From assembly GCA_949752795.1 (NCBI GenBank), contig OX457062.1, positions 93,175,777-93,239,776 on the forward strand: 64,000 nt of DNA, in the 5' to 3' direction. Position numbers and translations under genes: made by a program. This DNA comes from Hyperoodon ampullatus (Eukaryota; Chordata; Mammalia; Artiodactyla; Ziphiidae). The notes beneath the pieces were generated by a model. It did not search any database. It saw nothing but the letters and a program-made list of their open reading frames with translations, and was not told the origin of the DNA. This document shows positions 34,401 to 44,174 of this stretch, one piece after another (position 1 is the stretch's first letter; every line of letters starts with the position of its first letter).

Positions 34401-34854
34401 GCCAAAAATAAATAAATTTTTTAAAAAACACCCCCAAAAAAACTTTTAAAAAAATTACAACTTACTTATCTGTTTAAATTAAAGAAAAGAGAGAAGGGAT
34501 TAGCCTTTCCAAAAATATCTAACCCATTTGGGGCTGTTTTCAGAAACTCTAAAAAGATTAAAACCAGTTTAATCTGAAAATCTCACAAATACATATTGTT
34601 ATTTTTACTGTAATAATTAAAAAATAGGTAAGAAAATCACTTACCTTTAAAAATTGTGGGTGTTTCATTAATGAATGATCATAGACAAAATAATAACTCA
34701 GCGTTGCGAATAAGAAATAAAGGATATAAGCACCGAGATTTGTTATAATCAGGAGACTGACAGCTTGTCGGAAGATGCTGTCCTCTGGCCATGTGGCTGG
34801 ATATATGTATGGCGTAAAAAAATAATAATCTGCAGCATTGAGTACAAGATCCAT
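31020..34854 (-). CDS. SC5D: Sterol-C5-desaturase (lathosterol oxidase), complete CDS in 4 coding exons
   Basis: Join on the minus strand: 34854-34645, 33503-33371, 31937-31837, 31475-31020; 900 nt giving 299 residues plus stop, the usual mammalian SC5D length. All internal borders are AG/GT. The enzyme is an ER multipass protein of the fatty acid hydroxylase superfamily. It introduces the C5 double bond into lathosterol, giving 7-dehydrocholesterol, using O2 and electrons from cytochrome b5 (family knowledge). Visible in the translation: N-terminus [16 protein letters not shown]; hydrophobic segments near residues 32-56, 118-137 and 183-205; and the histidine clusters that bind the di-iron centre: H138-R-G-L-H142-H143, H151-K-P-H154-H155, H166/H169, and H228-H-T-D-H-H233. 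No stop or frameshift is seen. The start is the first ATG after the exon-2 acceptor and matches the family N-terminus. Confidence 0.96.
31837..31937 (-). CDS. SC5D: SC5D exon 4
   Basis: The acceptor 'tctcttgtag' precedes 31937. The exon supplies the last two bases of Gly115 and residues 116-148, including membrane segment [15 protein letters not shown] and the first histidine cluster HRGLHH. It ends at Lys148 before a GTAATA donor. Length 101 nt. Confidence 0.92.
32270..32470 (+). mobile_element. L2 fragment in SC5D intron 3
   Basis: 'ctggttcactcaatatcctc' and 'tctagaatgccctctctcct' fit the L2 3' region, diverged. Confidence 0.5.
32530..32765 (+). mobile_element. MIR SINE in SC5D intron 3
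   Basis: Near full-length MIR: 'cttggattccagtcccagat', 'gtgagcttggcaagttactg', 'ctcacctataaaaggagcat' and 'caataaatgttaactatgat'. Confidence 0.85.
33371..33503 (-). CDS. SC5D: SC5D exon 3
   Basis: The acceptor 'cattttcag' precedes 33503. The exon encodes residues 71-114 (NQVYREI ... EEFPY) plus the first base of Gly115. The donor is GTGAGT at 33370. Length 133 nt, phase 1 at its end, matched by the 2-base start of the next exon. Confidence 0.93.
34053..34430 (+). mobile_element. CHR-type SINE (long form) in SC5D intron 2, with a preceding A-run
   Basis: The SINE begins 'ggggcttccctggtggcaca' at 34083. It carries 'gttcgagccctggtccggg', the 'gccacaactactgagcccg' body, and the tail 'ccaaaaataaataaatt'. 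A 26-base A-run (34053-34078) precedes it. It ends about 215 bp from the SC5D exon-2 donor. Confidence 0.93.
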
Positions 34855-34862
34855 CTTAGCCC
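34645..34862 (-). CDS. SC5D: SC5D exon 2 (first coding exon)
   Basis: The acceptor on the minus strand reads 'cctttag' ending at 34863. Eight UTR bases then precede the ATG at 34854-34852. The exon encodes residues 1-70 (ending HPQFLK) and stops at 34645 before a GTAAGT donor, phase 0. It covers the luminal/cytosolic N-terminus and the first membrane segment. Confidence 0.93.
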
Positions 34863-35009
34863 CTAAAGGATAAACAGGTACAACAATTATTTACCCATGT
34901 TGACACTTCTCAAAGCAAAAAATTTTCAGGAAAACTATATATGAAGTTCTTGCCTTCATAAGTATATGCAGTACAAGTCTGCTGCTACCAGAATTCACTA
35001 AATGGCACC

Positions 35010-35160
35010 TCTAGAGCCAGAAGGATCTTCAATGTCATCTCTAGTTCAGTCTCTTGATATAATACATAGTGACACTGAAGTTCAGTTAGAGAAACTGAGG
35101 CCCATGAAGTTTCTTCTCCAAGGTCAAGCTGAAAGGTGGCATAAGTCCAGATCTAATTGC
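35010..35160 (+). mobile_element. Probable MIR-like fragment in SC5D intron 1
   Basis: 'cttcaatgtcatctctagtt', 'agaaactgaggcccatgaag' and 'ctccaaggtcaagctg' fit an old MIR-type element. Confidence 0.5.
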
Positions 35161-35527
35161 ACCTTAGTGTTCTCTTCCACTATGTCCTATTGCCATAGGA
35201 CATGGCAAGAGTAAACATGGCAAACGGTAAAGATGTGGAACACAGGTCACTAGGTACTCAGGCAAATGGTTTACTCCTTCAGCTGCAAGTTTCAGCAGCA
35301 TCTTTCTCCTAAAAGGACTCATATTTCAGAGATTTTTGCTTCAATGCTGAGACTTAAGATGAATTCCCTAAAAGGTATCTATTCTGTGACTGTAACCAAA
35401 GAAGTCAGGGACTATGTATTCTCGTGACTAACCCTAACTCTCATTGACAGAACAAAGGGAGATGTATTCTTGGCAGTGACAACTAGAATACATTTATTCC
35501 TCACCTCCCCCTCCTCCTCACCACAGT

Positions 35528-35745
35528 CAGGGGCTGGCAAACTGTGGCCCATGGGCCAGACCCAGGGCCTGTTTCTGTAAAGAAGCTTTGTTGGAACACA
35601 GCTATGTCCAGATGTGTCTATGCTGTCTATGGCTGCTTCTCTGTACTACAAAGTCAAGGCTGAGTCACAGCAATAGACAGCATGGCTCACAAAGCCTAAA
35701 ACATTTATTATCTAGCCCTTTAAAAGGAAAGTTTGCCAACTCCTG
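35528..35745 (+). mobile_element. Nonautonomous hAT-type DNA transposon relic
   Basis: Terminal inverted repeats are visible: 'caggggctggcaaact' at the left and 'agtttgccaactcctg' at the right, complementary with one mismatch. Length is about 218 bp; there is no transposase frame. Confidence 0.75.
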
Positions 35746-36159
35746 TTCCAGATGCTTAAACTTTGAAAAACTTTAGTCGATTCTATATTCATGAACCTGA
35801 ATCTAGTTCAACAACTTCATGGTCAGCTTCTGTGAGCTGACCACTGACTCTATCATTTATGATCTACTTTCTCCTTCTTCACTGCACTGTTTGTAGTGGG
35901 AAATGTGTCCTGTATTCCAAACACCTCTCATCTATAATTAAAACTTTTGAACAACAACAACAATAACAAAAAACCAGTCTGAAAATTGCCACTGGGTTTT
36001 TAGTCTCTTAAAATCAAATTCTAGAAGCTCTTTATTTGTTAGGGTGTTTAGCCCCTTGTTTGTGCTATGAGTTGCAAGCATTTTTTCTCACATTGACATG
36101 GAAAGAAATTTTTAATCAACTAATGCAGATATTGACATACATCCTTCATCATATATTGC

Positions 36160-36720
36160 TAATTCACTCAAACAACAATTAAGTATCAAGCACCGCACTA
36201 GGTGATGAGAATACAAAGATGAAAAAGATATAGTCTAAATCCACCTTCAAGGTTAGGCAACTACAGAAATGAATAGTTACATCAATATGACAAGTGCTAT
36301 AATAAAGGTATATATATGCAAATTGTGTGAAATCAGAAAAGACAACACAACTACCTCAGCTTACAACAGAAGGCTGTATAGTGAAGAATTTTGATTTGGG
36401 CTTTGAAGGACATTACCAGAAAAAAAAAAAAAGGTTAGGAATAGCTATTTCAAGTAGAAATAACAACTGCAAAGGCATGGAAAGGTCATGGTCCATTCAT
36501 GGTTCAAGGGATGTGGCCCATTAGGAATATATCGTACTGATGAGAAGCAGGGAGACTAGGTTGCTCCTGAGGTAGACTAACCTTGAGAAGATGACCGCCT
36601 GACCTCAGGCAATAGCTGTGAGAATAGACACATTAATCAGAGACTTAGCAAGTAAGATAACCCATGGGACTTGATAACTGATTAGATACTGGAGTGTGAA
36701 AGAAGAAAAAATCTAGTGGG
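36160..36720 (-). mobile_element. L2 relic in SC5D intron 1
   Basis: 'aagcaccgcactaggtgatg', 'acaagtgctataataaagg', 'gggctttgaaggacattacc' and 'aactgcaaaggcatggaaag' follow the reversed L2 order. A continuation is recognisable at 36945-37072 and 37416-37560 beyond later insertions. Confidence 0.6.
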
Positions 36721-36721
36721 A

Positions 36722-36942
36722 ATTTGGCACTAGCAGATGCAAACTATTATATATAGAATGGATAAACAACAAGCTCCTACTGTATAGCACAGGGAACTAT
36801 ATTCAATATCCTGTAATAAACCATAATGGAAAAGAATATGAAAAAGAATATACATATGTATAACTAAATCACTTTGCTGTACACCAGAAACTAACAAAAC
36901 ATTGTAAATCAACTATACTTCAATTTAAAAAAAAAAAAGAAT
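36722..36942 (+). mobile_element. L1 3' end fragment, plus strand
   Basis: 'aacaacaagctcctactgta', 'tagcacagggaactatattc' and 'ttgtaaatcaactatacttc' end in an A tail. This is a short truncated insertion within the L2 relic. Confidence 0.85.
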
Positions 36943-37084
36943 CTATGTTGATTGTGAGATTTTACCTTGCCTGAATGGATGGTGATGCTATGATAATCAA
37001 AATAGGGAATACTGTGGAGCTAGCAGACTTGGGTGCAACAGGGACTTTGGGGATGCGAGGAATGATGAGTTCAGTTTGGGTCTT

Positions 37085-37403
37085 TTTAAAAATAATTTAA
37101 TTAATTAATTTATTTTGGCTGAGTTGGGTCTTCGTTGCTGCGCGCAGGCTTTCTTCAGTTGCGGCGAGCGGGGGCTACTCTTCATTGTGGTGCACGGGCT
37201 TATCATTGCGGTGGCTTCTCCTGTTGTGGAGCAGGGGCTCCAGGTGCGTGGGCTTCAACAGTTGTGGCACGTGGGCTCAGTAGTTGTGGTGCACAGGCTT
37301 AGCTGCTCCGCAGCCTGTGGGATCTTCCCTGACCAGGGCTCGAACCCGTGTCCCATGCATTGGCAGGCGGATTCTTAACCACTGTGCCACCAGGGAAGTC
37401 CCT
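37085..37403 (-). mobile_element. CHR-type SINE (long form) in SC5D intron 1
   Basis: 'tttattttggctgagttggg' through 'ccaccagggaagtcc'. Target duplication 'agtttgggtctt' at 37073-37084 and 37404-37415. Confidence 0.93.
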
Positions 37404-37560
37404 AGTTTGGGTCTTAAGTCTAACTGCTGTGGCTCATCTGGGCTCCTAGGCGAAAGCAGCAGACTACATGCAAATATGAATCTGAAGTTCAAAAGGGAGC
37501 CTAGTAGTATCGCAACAGTTGAAGCCATAAAGGATGGAGCAGCAGGTCAAGTACATAAAG

Positions 37561-38150
37561 TAATACCAGAAACATAAACAATGAAGAAGAACCCAACAAT
37601 TCAAAAGAATATTGCTATACCACTAAAGGTTGGTAAGAGTTGGTGAACTAGTCTTGCATGTTACCTATAGTGCCAACAGCCATAATTCCATATAGTATCT
37701 GGGACAGCACCGTGTAGCCAAAAATAACTCAAACGTTAACCATGAATCTTCTTTATTCAACCTTTAATATCCGATGTAAGTGAAAACTTCAATAAGATCT
37801 CAGTCCTTAATTATAAAAAAACTCTTTAATTTTGCTTTTAACTGAAGACCATGCGAGTTGTGTTGATTTGTATATGCCCTGTACATAACTGCTGTGACAG
37901 TAAACCAGCACGTAGAAGGGAGGAGGGAATGAACCTCCGTCCATCTGGAGGCAGCTGAGATACTGTGAGATGAAACCTGTTTTTAAGTGTTTTCAGATTT
38001 TGGTTTCAATTAATTCTATTTGTGGGATGCAGTAATTAGGTATTCACAAATATATTGCTGTAATTTCTGACATCTAACATAAAAAAAGTTTGAAATCACT
38101 AACAATTACGATCTCAAAACTGCAATTCTATTTTGAAGTTTATATTCAGA
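37561..38150. other. Intronic sequence without recognised features
   Basis: AT-rich SC5D intron 1 sequence; no exon or repeat recognised. Confidence 0.4.
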
Positions 38151-38154
38151 CCCA

Positions 38155-38640
38155 CATCTGTGAAATGGAGAAAGCATATCTACTTTATAGAATTGTTCTA
38201 AGATTTAGAGATGAAGTACATAGTGGTGTGGTACTATCTGACACGGGGAAGCTCATCAACAAATAAGAGCTATTATTACTACTGTTACAGGAACCAAAGC
38301 TGGGCCAAAATCACTTTAACCTATGGTAGAAAAAGATGTCATTTGATGTTTTAAAGAAATAACTGTTCATTTCTAATATCAATATTTACTGTATATGAGG
38401 TACTGTAAATATTAACTCATTTAACCCTCTCAAGATATACCCTAAAAGTCAGGTGCTAGTATTATTCTTGTCTTATAAGAAAGCTGGACACAGAAAATTC
38501 CCAGACACAGAATTCCCAGAGTCGTCAAGTAAACAAATGCTGGAGAAGGGATTCAGTCACTCCCTGGCTGGTTGCAAAATCCACAGACTTGAACCAAGTT
38601 CTACTGCTTCTTCATTAGTCTCTCTTCAGCTCCTTAAATT
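38155..38640 (+). mobile_element. Two probable MIR fragments
   Basis: 38155-38290 has 'acatctgtgaaatggagaaa' and 'tctaagatttagagatgaag'. 38370-38600 has 'attaactcatttaaccctct' and 'gattcagtcactccctggct'. The second may be in reverse orientation. Confidence 0.5.
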
Positions 38641-38689
38641 TTTAAATTCTCAGTGACTCTACAAGCTCACATACTTCTGCACAGAATTT

Positions 38690-39078
38690 TTTTTTTAATT
38701 TTTAATTTTTTGGCTGTGTTGGGTCTTCGTTGCTGTGCGTGGGCTTTCTCTAGTTGCGGTTAGCGGGGGCTACTCTTTGTTGCAGTGCTCGGGTTTTGCA
38801 TTGTGGTGGCTTCTCTTGTGGTTGTGGAGCACGGGCTGTAGGTGCACGGGCTTCAGTAGTTGCAGCATGTGGGCTTAGTAGTTGTAGCACGCAGGCCCTA
38901 GAGCGCGCAGGCTTCAGTAGTTGAGGTGCGTGGGCTCAGTAGGTGTGGCTCGTGGGCTCCAGAGTGCGGGCTCACTAGTTGTGGCTCGTGGGCTCTAGAG
39001 CGCAGGCTCAGCAGTTGTGGCACATGGGCTTAGTTGCTCCACAGCATGTGGGATCTTCTGGGACCAGGGCTAGGGAAG
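38690..39078 (-). mobile_element. CHR-type SINE with expanded internal units
   Basis: 'ttggctgtgttgggtcttcg' to 'ctagggaagccc'. The middle repeats 'cagtagttg..gcg.gggct' and 'tctagagcgcaggct' modules more often than other copies, so internal duplication is likely. Part of the B-box end is deleted just before 'agggaagccc'. Confidence 0.88.
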
Positions 39079-39281
39079 CCCATTTTGCACATAATTTTAA
39101 GGGGTTTATATCCACTAAAGTCAGGGGCTCTACAGACCCTAAGTTAAGTACCCCTAACAAATAGAAACTTACTTTATTTTACTTTGGCTGAAACAAAGAA
39201 ACCTTTTCTTAAAACAGTTATCAACAAAACACAATTAGGCTTAAAATGACTTGAGTCATTCTGCTGCAATAAAAACTTTTA

Positions 39282-39505
39282 GGGCTTCCCTGGTGGCGCA
39301 GTGGTTGAGAGTCTGCCTGCCGATGCAGGGGACACGGGTTCGTGCCCCAGTCCGGGAGGATCCCACATGCTGCGGAGCGGCTGGGCCCATGAGCCATGGC
39401 CGCTGGGCCTGCGCGTCCGGAGCCTGTGCTCCGCAACGGGAGAGGCCGCAACAGTGAGAGGCCCGCATACCGCAAAAAAAAAAAAATAAATAAATAAATA
39501 AATAA
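39282..39505 (+). mobile_element. CHR-2 SINE with (AAAT)n tail
   Basis: 'agggcttccctggtggcgca' to 'cccgcataccgc', an A-run, then (AAAT)n at about 39485-39504. Confidence 0.94.
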
Positions 39506-39625
39506 TTTAAAATTTTTATTTACTTTTTATTGGAGTAGAGTTGATTTACAATGTTTTGTTACTTTCTGCTGTACAGCAAAGTGAATCAGTTATACATATA
39601 CATATATCCTATATACTAAAGTATA
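39506..39625 (-). mobile_element. L1 3' terminal fragment
   Basis: 'ctttttattggagtagagtt' and 'gctgtacagcaaagtgaatc' are the reversed L1 3' end; only about 120 bp remain. Confidence 0.8.
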
Positions 39626-39639
39626 GATAATATACTGTT

Positions 39640-39830
39640 AGTATAATAGCTAACGTTTATTGAAAACCAGGTATTACTTAAAAGCACTTTTTATGTATCA
39701 CCTCGCTTGATTCTCACAACTCTATGAGGTAGATACTTCTATAACCCCCATTTTAAAGATAGGGAAAATGAAGGCAGGAATATTTAAATAAGTTGTTAAC
39801 GAATGTAACAATAACAAATAACAAGTAACA
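39640..39830 (-). mobile_element. MIR fragment
   Basis: 'ataatagctaacgtttattg', 'gcttgattctcacaactcta' and 'cccattttaaagatagggaa' fit the reversed MIR tail and core. Confidence 0.65.
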
Positions 39831-40479
39831 GCTGGGATGTATATTCCAGAGCCTGTTCTTCTAGCTACTACACTGTAATATCTAGGTGTAGGCATGCAGA
39901 TGGGGAATTCTGATTATCCCATGTTAATTATATTACATAATGAATGGGAAAGCACTCCGTAAATGAGCAAGGGTCATGTATTTATTTTTAGGTGCTTATC
40001 ATTAGAAACTTAAAAAGAAAAAAAAATCAATGGTGATATAAAGACAGGTAACCTACAGGTCGTTATAAAGTTATTATCACCTACAGGTGATATAAAGACA
40101 GGTAGGTGGTTGGCTGCCACAAACTTTCCAGTTTGGAAACTATCTCCTATACCACCTCCAAATTTGCTCTGCTGTTACACAGGGATGCTAGCAGACATGA
40201 TTCTTCCTATTAGGATGCTAAACTAATAGATTATTTCCCTTTCCTTCTTGTCTTCTCAAACCGTGGATTGTTGTCCCTCCATCCTAATTACACTGCAGTA
40301 ACTGGGGCTTGCTTCAACCTAATTCCTTTGCTGCTTGAAAGAAAAAAAAAATCCCCGCAAGAACAGAGGGAAATCCGTCGCAAAATGCTTTATTAGTGTT
40401 CAGTGGACAAACTTGCCTTGGATAAGAGATCCCCCATTTCATTTTTTTCAGGCCCATCCACATGTCTGTTTCTTTCACC
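39831..40479. other. SC5D intron 1 near the promoter, no named feature
   Basis: It contains a short direct duplication, 'gatataaagacaggta' at about 40033-40048 and 40088-40103. Nothing else is recognisable. Confidence 0.5.
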
Positions 40480-41200
40480 TCTCCCTGTGCCCTGACATAC
40501 CCCCCCTCTGTCCGGGCAGAGGCCCCTAATCTGGAGGTCTCTGGCGGCAACCAGCCTCCCGCCAGCCCCGGCCAGCGCGCGTGCCCTGCGTCCCGCACGC
40601 TCCCCATCACAGCCGCCGCCTACCCGATTGTTTTCAGGACACCCGGCTACCTGGCCGTCTCTGCTAACAGTCAGCGCAGGAGTCCTCAGGTCAAGTTTCG
40701 CAGACAGAACCCCAGAGTCTGCCTAGTGCCTTACATCCAGGAGGCAGTCAACGAACGCCTGCGGAAAGCTGAAGGGGGCAGACGCACTCTCAACTTCCCC
40801 ACCTGGGTCTTGCCTTAGTCTCTCCACCCCCTTTTCCTCCTCTTCTCTCGCTTCCACCTCAGGTGTATTCCCTCCTTTCCCCGCCCCGCTGTCATCCCTA
40901 CCTAGAGAGGGTCCGCCGCCGGCTGCCAATTCTGTTCCTGCGGAGCCCCGGTTGCTCCAGCTACTGTGCCGCGTCTGTCAGCAAGCAGGCAAGCTCTGGA
41001 AGGGCGTAGCCTGACCCCACGCTCGGGGCGACCGGCGCCGCCAACCAATCAGAGGCCGGCGGCATAAGCCGATATGACGGCAGATCGCGTGACTTGGCTG
41101 CGAGGGGCTCTCAGCGGTCACGTGGGGGCCGCGCGCTCCGACACGCCCCCTTCGTGCCCAGGGACTGAAGGGAGGAGAGGACCTAATTTAGGTACTAAGG
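40480..41200 (-). promoter_or_regulatory. SC5D: CpG-island promoter region of SC5D
   Basis: This is the only CpG-dense, GC-rich block in the window that is not inside a repeat. It has no TATA box near the probable exon 1. It contains an NF-Y type element (ccaatca at 41045-41051, ATTGG toward the gene), a palindromic E-box CACGTG at 41119-41124 in the context 'ggtcacgtggg', and GC boxes near 40880-40888 and 41143-41150. NF-Y next to E-box/SRE-like sites fits the SREBP-2 control known for cholesterol-synthesis genes. Open frames on the plus strand here have no family match and look like GC-rich chance frames. Confidence 0.75.
40902..40995 (-). other. SC5D: Probable SC5D noncoding exon 1
   Basis: The minus strand inside the CpG-rich block reads 'accctctctag' followed by a GTAGGG donor at 40901. 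This would create a 6.0-kb first intron up to the exon-2 acceptor at 34863. The transcription start is not visible; the 5' limit given is a guess based on the distance to the CCAAT box. SC5D genes usually have a noncoding first exon. Confidence 0.5.
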
Positions 41201-41688
41201 TGGTGGAGGGTGGAGTTTCAGGTTGTATTTGTTTCTTTGCTTTTTCACTGGCGCTGGTGTGTGTAGCTTAAAGTCTTGTACGGAGCAGGTTTACGTTATT
41301 TATGCAAACAATCCTTGTTCTGCCTTGAGGGAACTAGGTGATACTTCTTTTGAAATGCATTTTGGAAGCATTTTCTACTTAAGAGAAGGAGGCGCAAATA
41401 CTTGTTAGACAACTTGGTAATACGTATTTCTCAACCCCAGCCTGCTCTTTTCTATTAACACTGAATGGCTAGAATTTGGCTGAACCAGTTTAGGTAGGTG
41501 TTGAAATGCCAGAAACCTTTTCGTGGTACAGATAAAGCAGATCTATGCAGACTAAACGGGAGGATCTGTAGATTCCTAGAGGTTTGCTTTTGCGCGCGTG
41601 TGTGGTTTTTATTTTTGTCGTTAGCATTTCTAAATATGAATTGCAGCGGTCACACTTGAAAATAAACCTTTCTGGAAGCCTCAGAGGA
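41201..41688. other. Region upstream of the SC5D promoter, no gene seen
   Basis: Noncoding; the short frames here have no recognisable family. Confidence 0.4.
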
Positions 41689-41867
41689 GTGGTTCTCAAA
41701 GTCCAACCAGCAGTGTCCAACAACTTTAGAGTTTCGTGGAAACACAAGTTCTTGGGAGCCACCTCAGACCTGCTAGATTAGAAACTCTGGGAGGACCCCA
41801 GGAAGCTGGGTTTAACAAACCCAGGATTGATTCCCATGTTTGATAAAGTTTGGGAACCACAGTTCTA
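41689..41867 (-). mobile_element. MER5A-like hAT-Charlie relic
   Basis: The ends are inverted: 'agtggttctcaaagt' at the left and 'tttgggaaccacagt' at the right. Internal 'agaaactctgggaggacccc' also fits MER5-type elements. About 180 bp. Confidence 0.75.
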
Positions 41868-42107
41868 GTGAATTTGACCATCAGAAGAAAATCCGAAGAA
41901 AGTCCTTTGATTTTGTTCCCTCTAGAGCGATAGGTAGAAGAAAATCCCGTAAAGTGAGAGATGACTAACTTTAGAAAAGAACATTTGTTTCCTTATAGGA
42001 TCATCTGAAGTGCTGCAGTGTAAGGAGAGAAATTATTAGACTCTAATCATGAAAACCTTCTATATGAGTATTGTTTTAAATATCTGTGGCTTGCCTCCTA
42101 CTTTCTT

Positions 42108-42185
42108 TTTTTAAATTAACATATATTAGTTTCAGATGTACAATATAATGGCTTGATATTTGTATATATTGTAAAATTACCTCCT
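42108..42185 (-). mobile_element. Short L1 3' fragment
   Basis: 'ttagtttcagatgtacaata' with AT-rich flanks fits a reversed L1 3' end. The surroundings 41868-42890 show no gene. Confidence 0.5.
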
Positions 42186-42889
42186 TTCTAATTCACATTT
42201 CTTCACTTTTGTTTCCTTTGTTATTGTTCTTATTTCATCCTTTAATTTTTGAGATTAAGATTTTTACGTTCATTTCTGGGGAAAATTATAATGTTGTTTA
42301 AAGGTGTTTACCTAGTACAAAGTTTCCAGATTTGTGATTGCTGTAGGGTAAAGCTCGCCTGCGTGGTTGGTTAGTCTACAAGTATATTTATCCCCTTTAC
42401 TTGAATTAACTTCAGATTAAAAAAAATAACAGACTTCTCTTGAAAGATTGGGAAATTATGTTACATAAATTAATAGATTTATGAAAGGTTGGGAAATTAA
42501 ATTACATAAATTGATAAAATTTGAGTCTGCCAAGAAAAAGAATTGTTGTTTCTATGAAAAACTAAGAAGAATGCTTCAGAAAGACCAGAAAAGGATGAAT
42601 GCTAATAAAATACACATCGAATTGGGTGTGGGTCAGGTGGTTATAAAAGTCTAGAGAAATTTTTAAAGATATGTGCATTTTGTTGTATATTTATTTCCTT
42701 CTCAATTTTAGAAGTGTCTTCGTCACCTTATCCAGGCATGTTTAAATTTTACATTAAGTATTTATCTCCCCCTCCTCAGTAAAATACTTGTTGGTTTTCT
42801 GATCGTACTACTACTATTTCCTTTACTAATAGTTAAGATAAACATTCCAGAGTGGTTTTTTGATGAAATATTTAAAAATTATCTCCCAT

Positions 42890-43085
42890 GTAGGGGATTG
42901 AGAGGTATAAACTATTATGTATAAAATAAGCTACAAGGATATATTGTACAATGCAAGGAATACAGCCAATATTTATAATAACTGTAAATGAAGTATAACC
43001 TTTAAAAATCACGAATCACAATATTGTACACCTATAACGTATAATATTGTACATCAACTGTACTTCAATTAAAAAAATAAATAAA
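42890..43085 (+). mobile_element. L1 3' end fragment, plus strand
   Basis: 'gaggtataaactattatgta', 'gtacaatgcaaggaatacag' and 'acatcaactgtacttcaatt' with an A-rich tail; it parallels 10420-10568. Confidence 0.8.
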
Positions 43086-43870
43086 TACATTATATGCATA
43101 GAATCACATTAATTATAAGTAACCCAGAACTGTTGACAAGAAAATTAATATTAAAATGAACTAAATTTAGACCTTAAAAAAATTATCTCCCATAATAGGA
43201 ATTCTACTGCCTCATAATTTTTAGCATCAGATACACAGAACATATATCTTCTAGTTATCGAAATATCTCATCATATTAGGAAGACATTTCTTGTACGTTT
43301 TTTTTTCCCTCTGACTTCTGTTGTCCACAGTGGAGAGCATGCCTCAATTTCGTTTTTTTACTGAAATGTTTTTGCCTAATTAGAAACTGAAACTAGAGAG
43401 TTACTTATTGAGTCAATCTTTTTCTCAGGTGTTGTCTTCTTAGATTTTTATTGTCAAAAGCATTCCTTGCATGCCTGCTAAGAAAAGACCTTTGTACTCA
43501 ATGCTCCGTGAAGTACTACTGCAGAGCATATTGAAAGCTCTGGAATGCTTAGGATAATATGTACCATGGCATCTCATATTTCTGCACTGTGGTATCCCTT
43601 ATGCCTAAGAAGAAGGTGTAAAGGAAGAAGAACAGCGGCAGCAACAACAATTACAGTAATATTAGCAGCAGTAAGCATATGTATAGAATTGTTTAGTACA
43701 AAAACATGGATAGAATGATTGGTAAACAAGTAAAGTCAGTGACATTAAGTTTACTTTTGGTTGTGCAAGCTTAGTTTTGATAAGATTTAATCATCCTAAT
43801 CTAAGAGGAAAAGGAACCATTATTCCCCTGAGAGCCTCCCTATGATGATATTTTTTTCCTAGACCTTCTA
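43086..43870. other. No gene seen
   Basis: AT-rich noncoding DNA, with a short AAC/AGC-rich stretch at 43618-43675. Confidence 0.4.
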
Positions 43871-43874
43871 GTGT

Positions 43875-44080
43875 TGTGATGTCAAATATGGTAGAGGCTA
43901 GCTAGCTATGTGTGGTTAAATTTAAATAAGTTGAAAAATAACAAATTCAGTTTCTCAGTTGCACTAGGCAGATTTCGAGGGCTCACTGGCCACTTGTGGC
44001 TCTTGGCTATCATACTGGATCCTGTAGGAATCGAACATTTCCATCATCATTGAAAATTCTGTTGGGCAGCACTGTTTATC
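43875..44080 (-). mobile_element. Nonautonomous DNA transposon relic
   Basis: 'ggccacttgtggctcttggc', 'gaacatttccatcatcattg' and 'tgttgggcagcactgttta' match a common mammalian hAT-like element; the family name is not certain. Confidence 0.55.
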
Positions 44081-44174
44081 TTCCATGTCTCTACTTTACC
44101 TTTCTTTTGTGTGTGTGTCTGTTATAGTTATAATGACTACTTTAATATTCTTGTTTGCTAATTCTAACCCTTTT

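Noticed and set aside
40462..40818. Plus-strand open frame of 118 codons in the CpG island
   Set aside because: It lies in GC-rich promoter DNA, has no family resemblance and no splice context, and its composition explains its openness.
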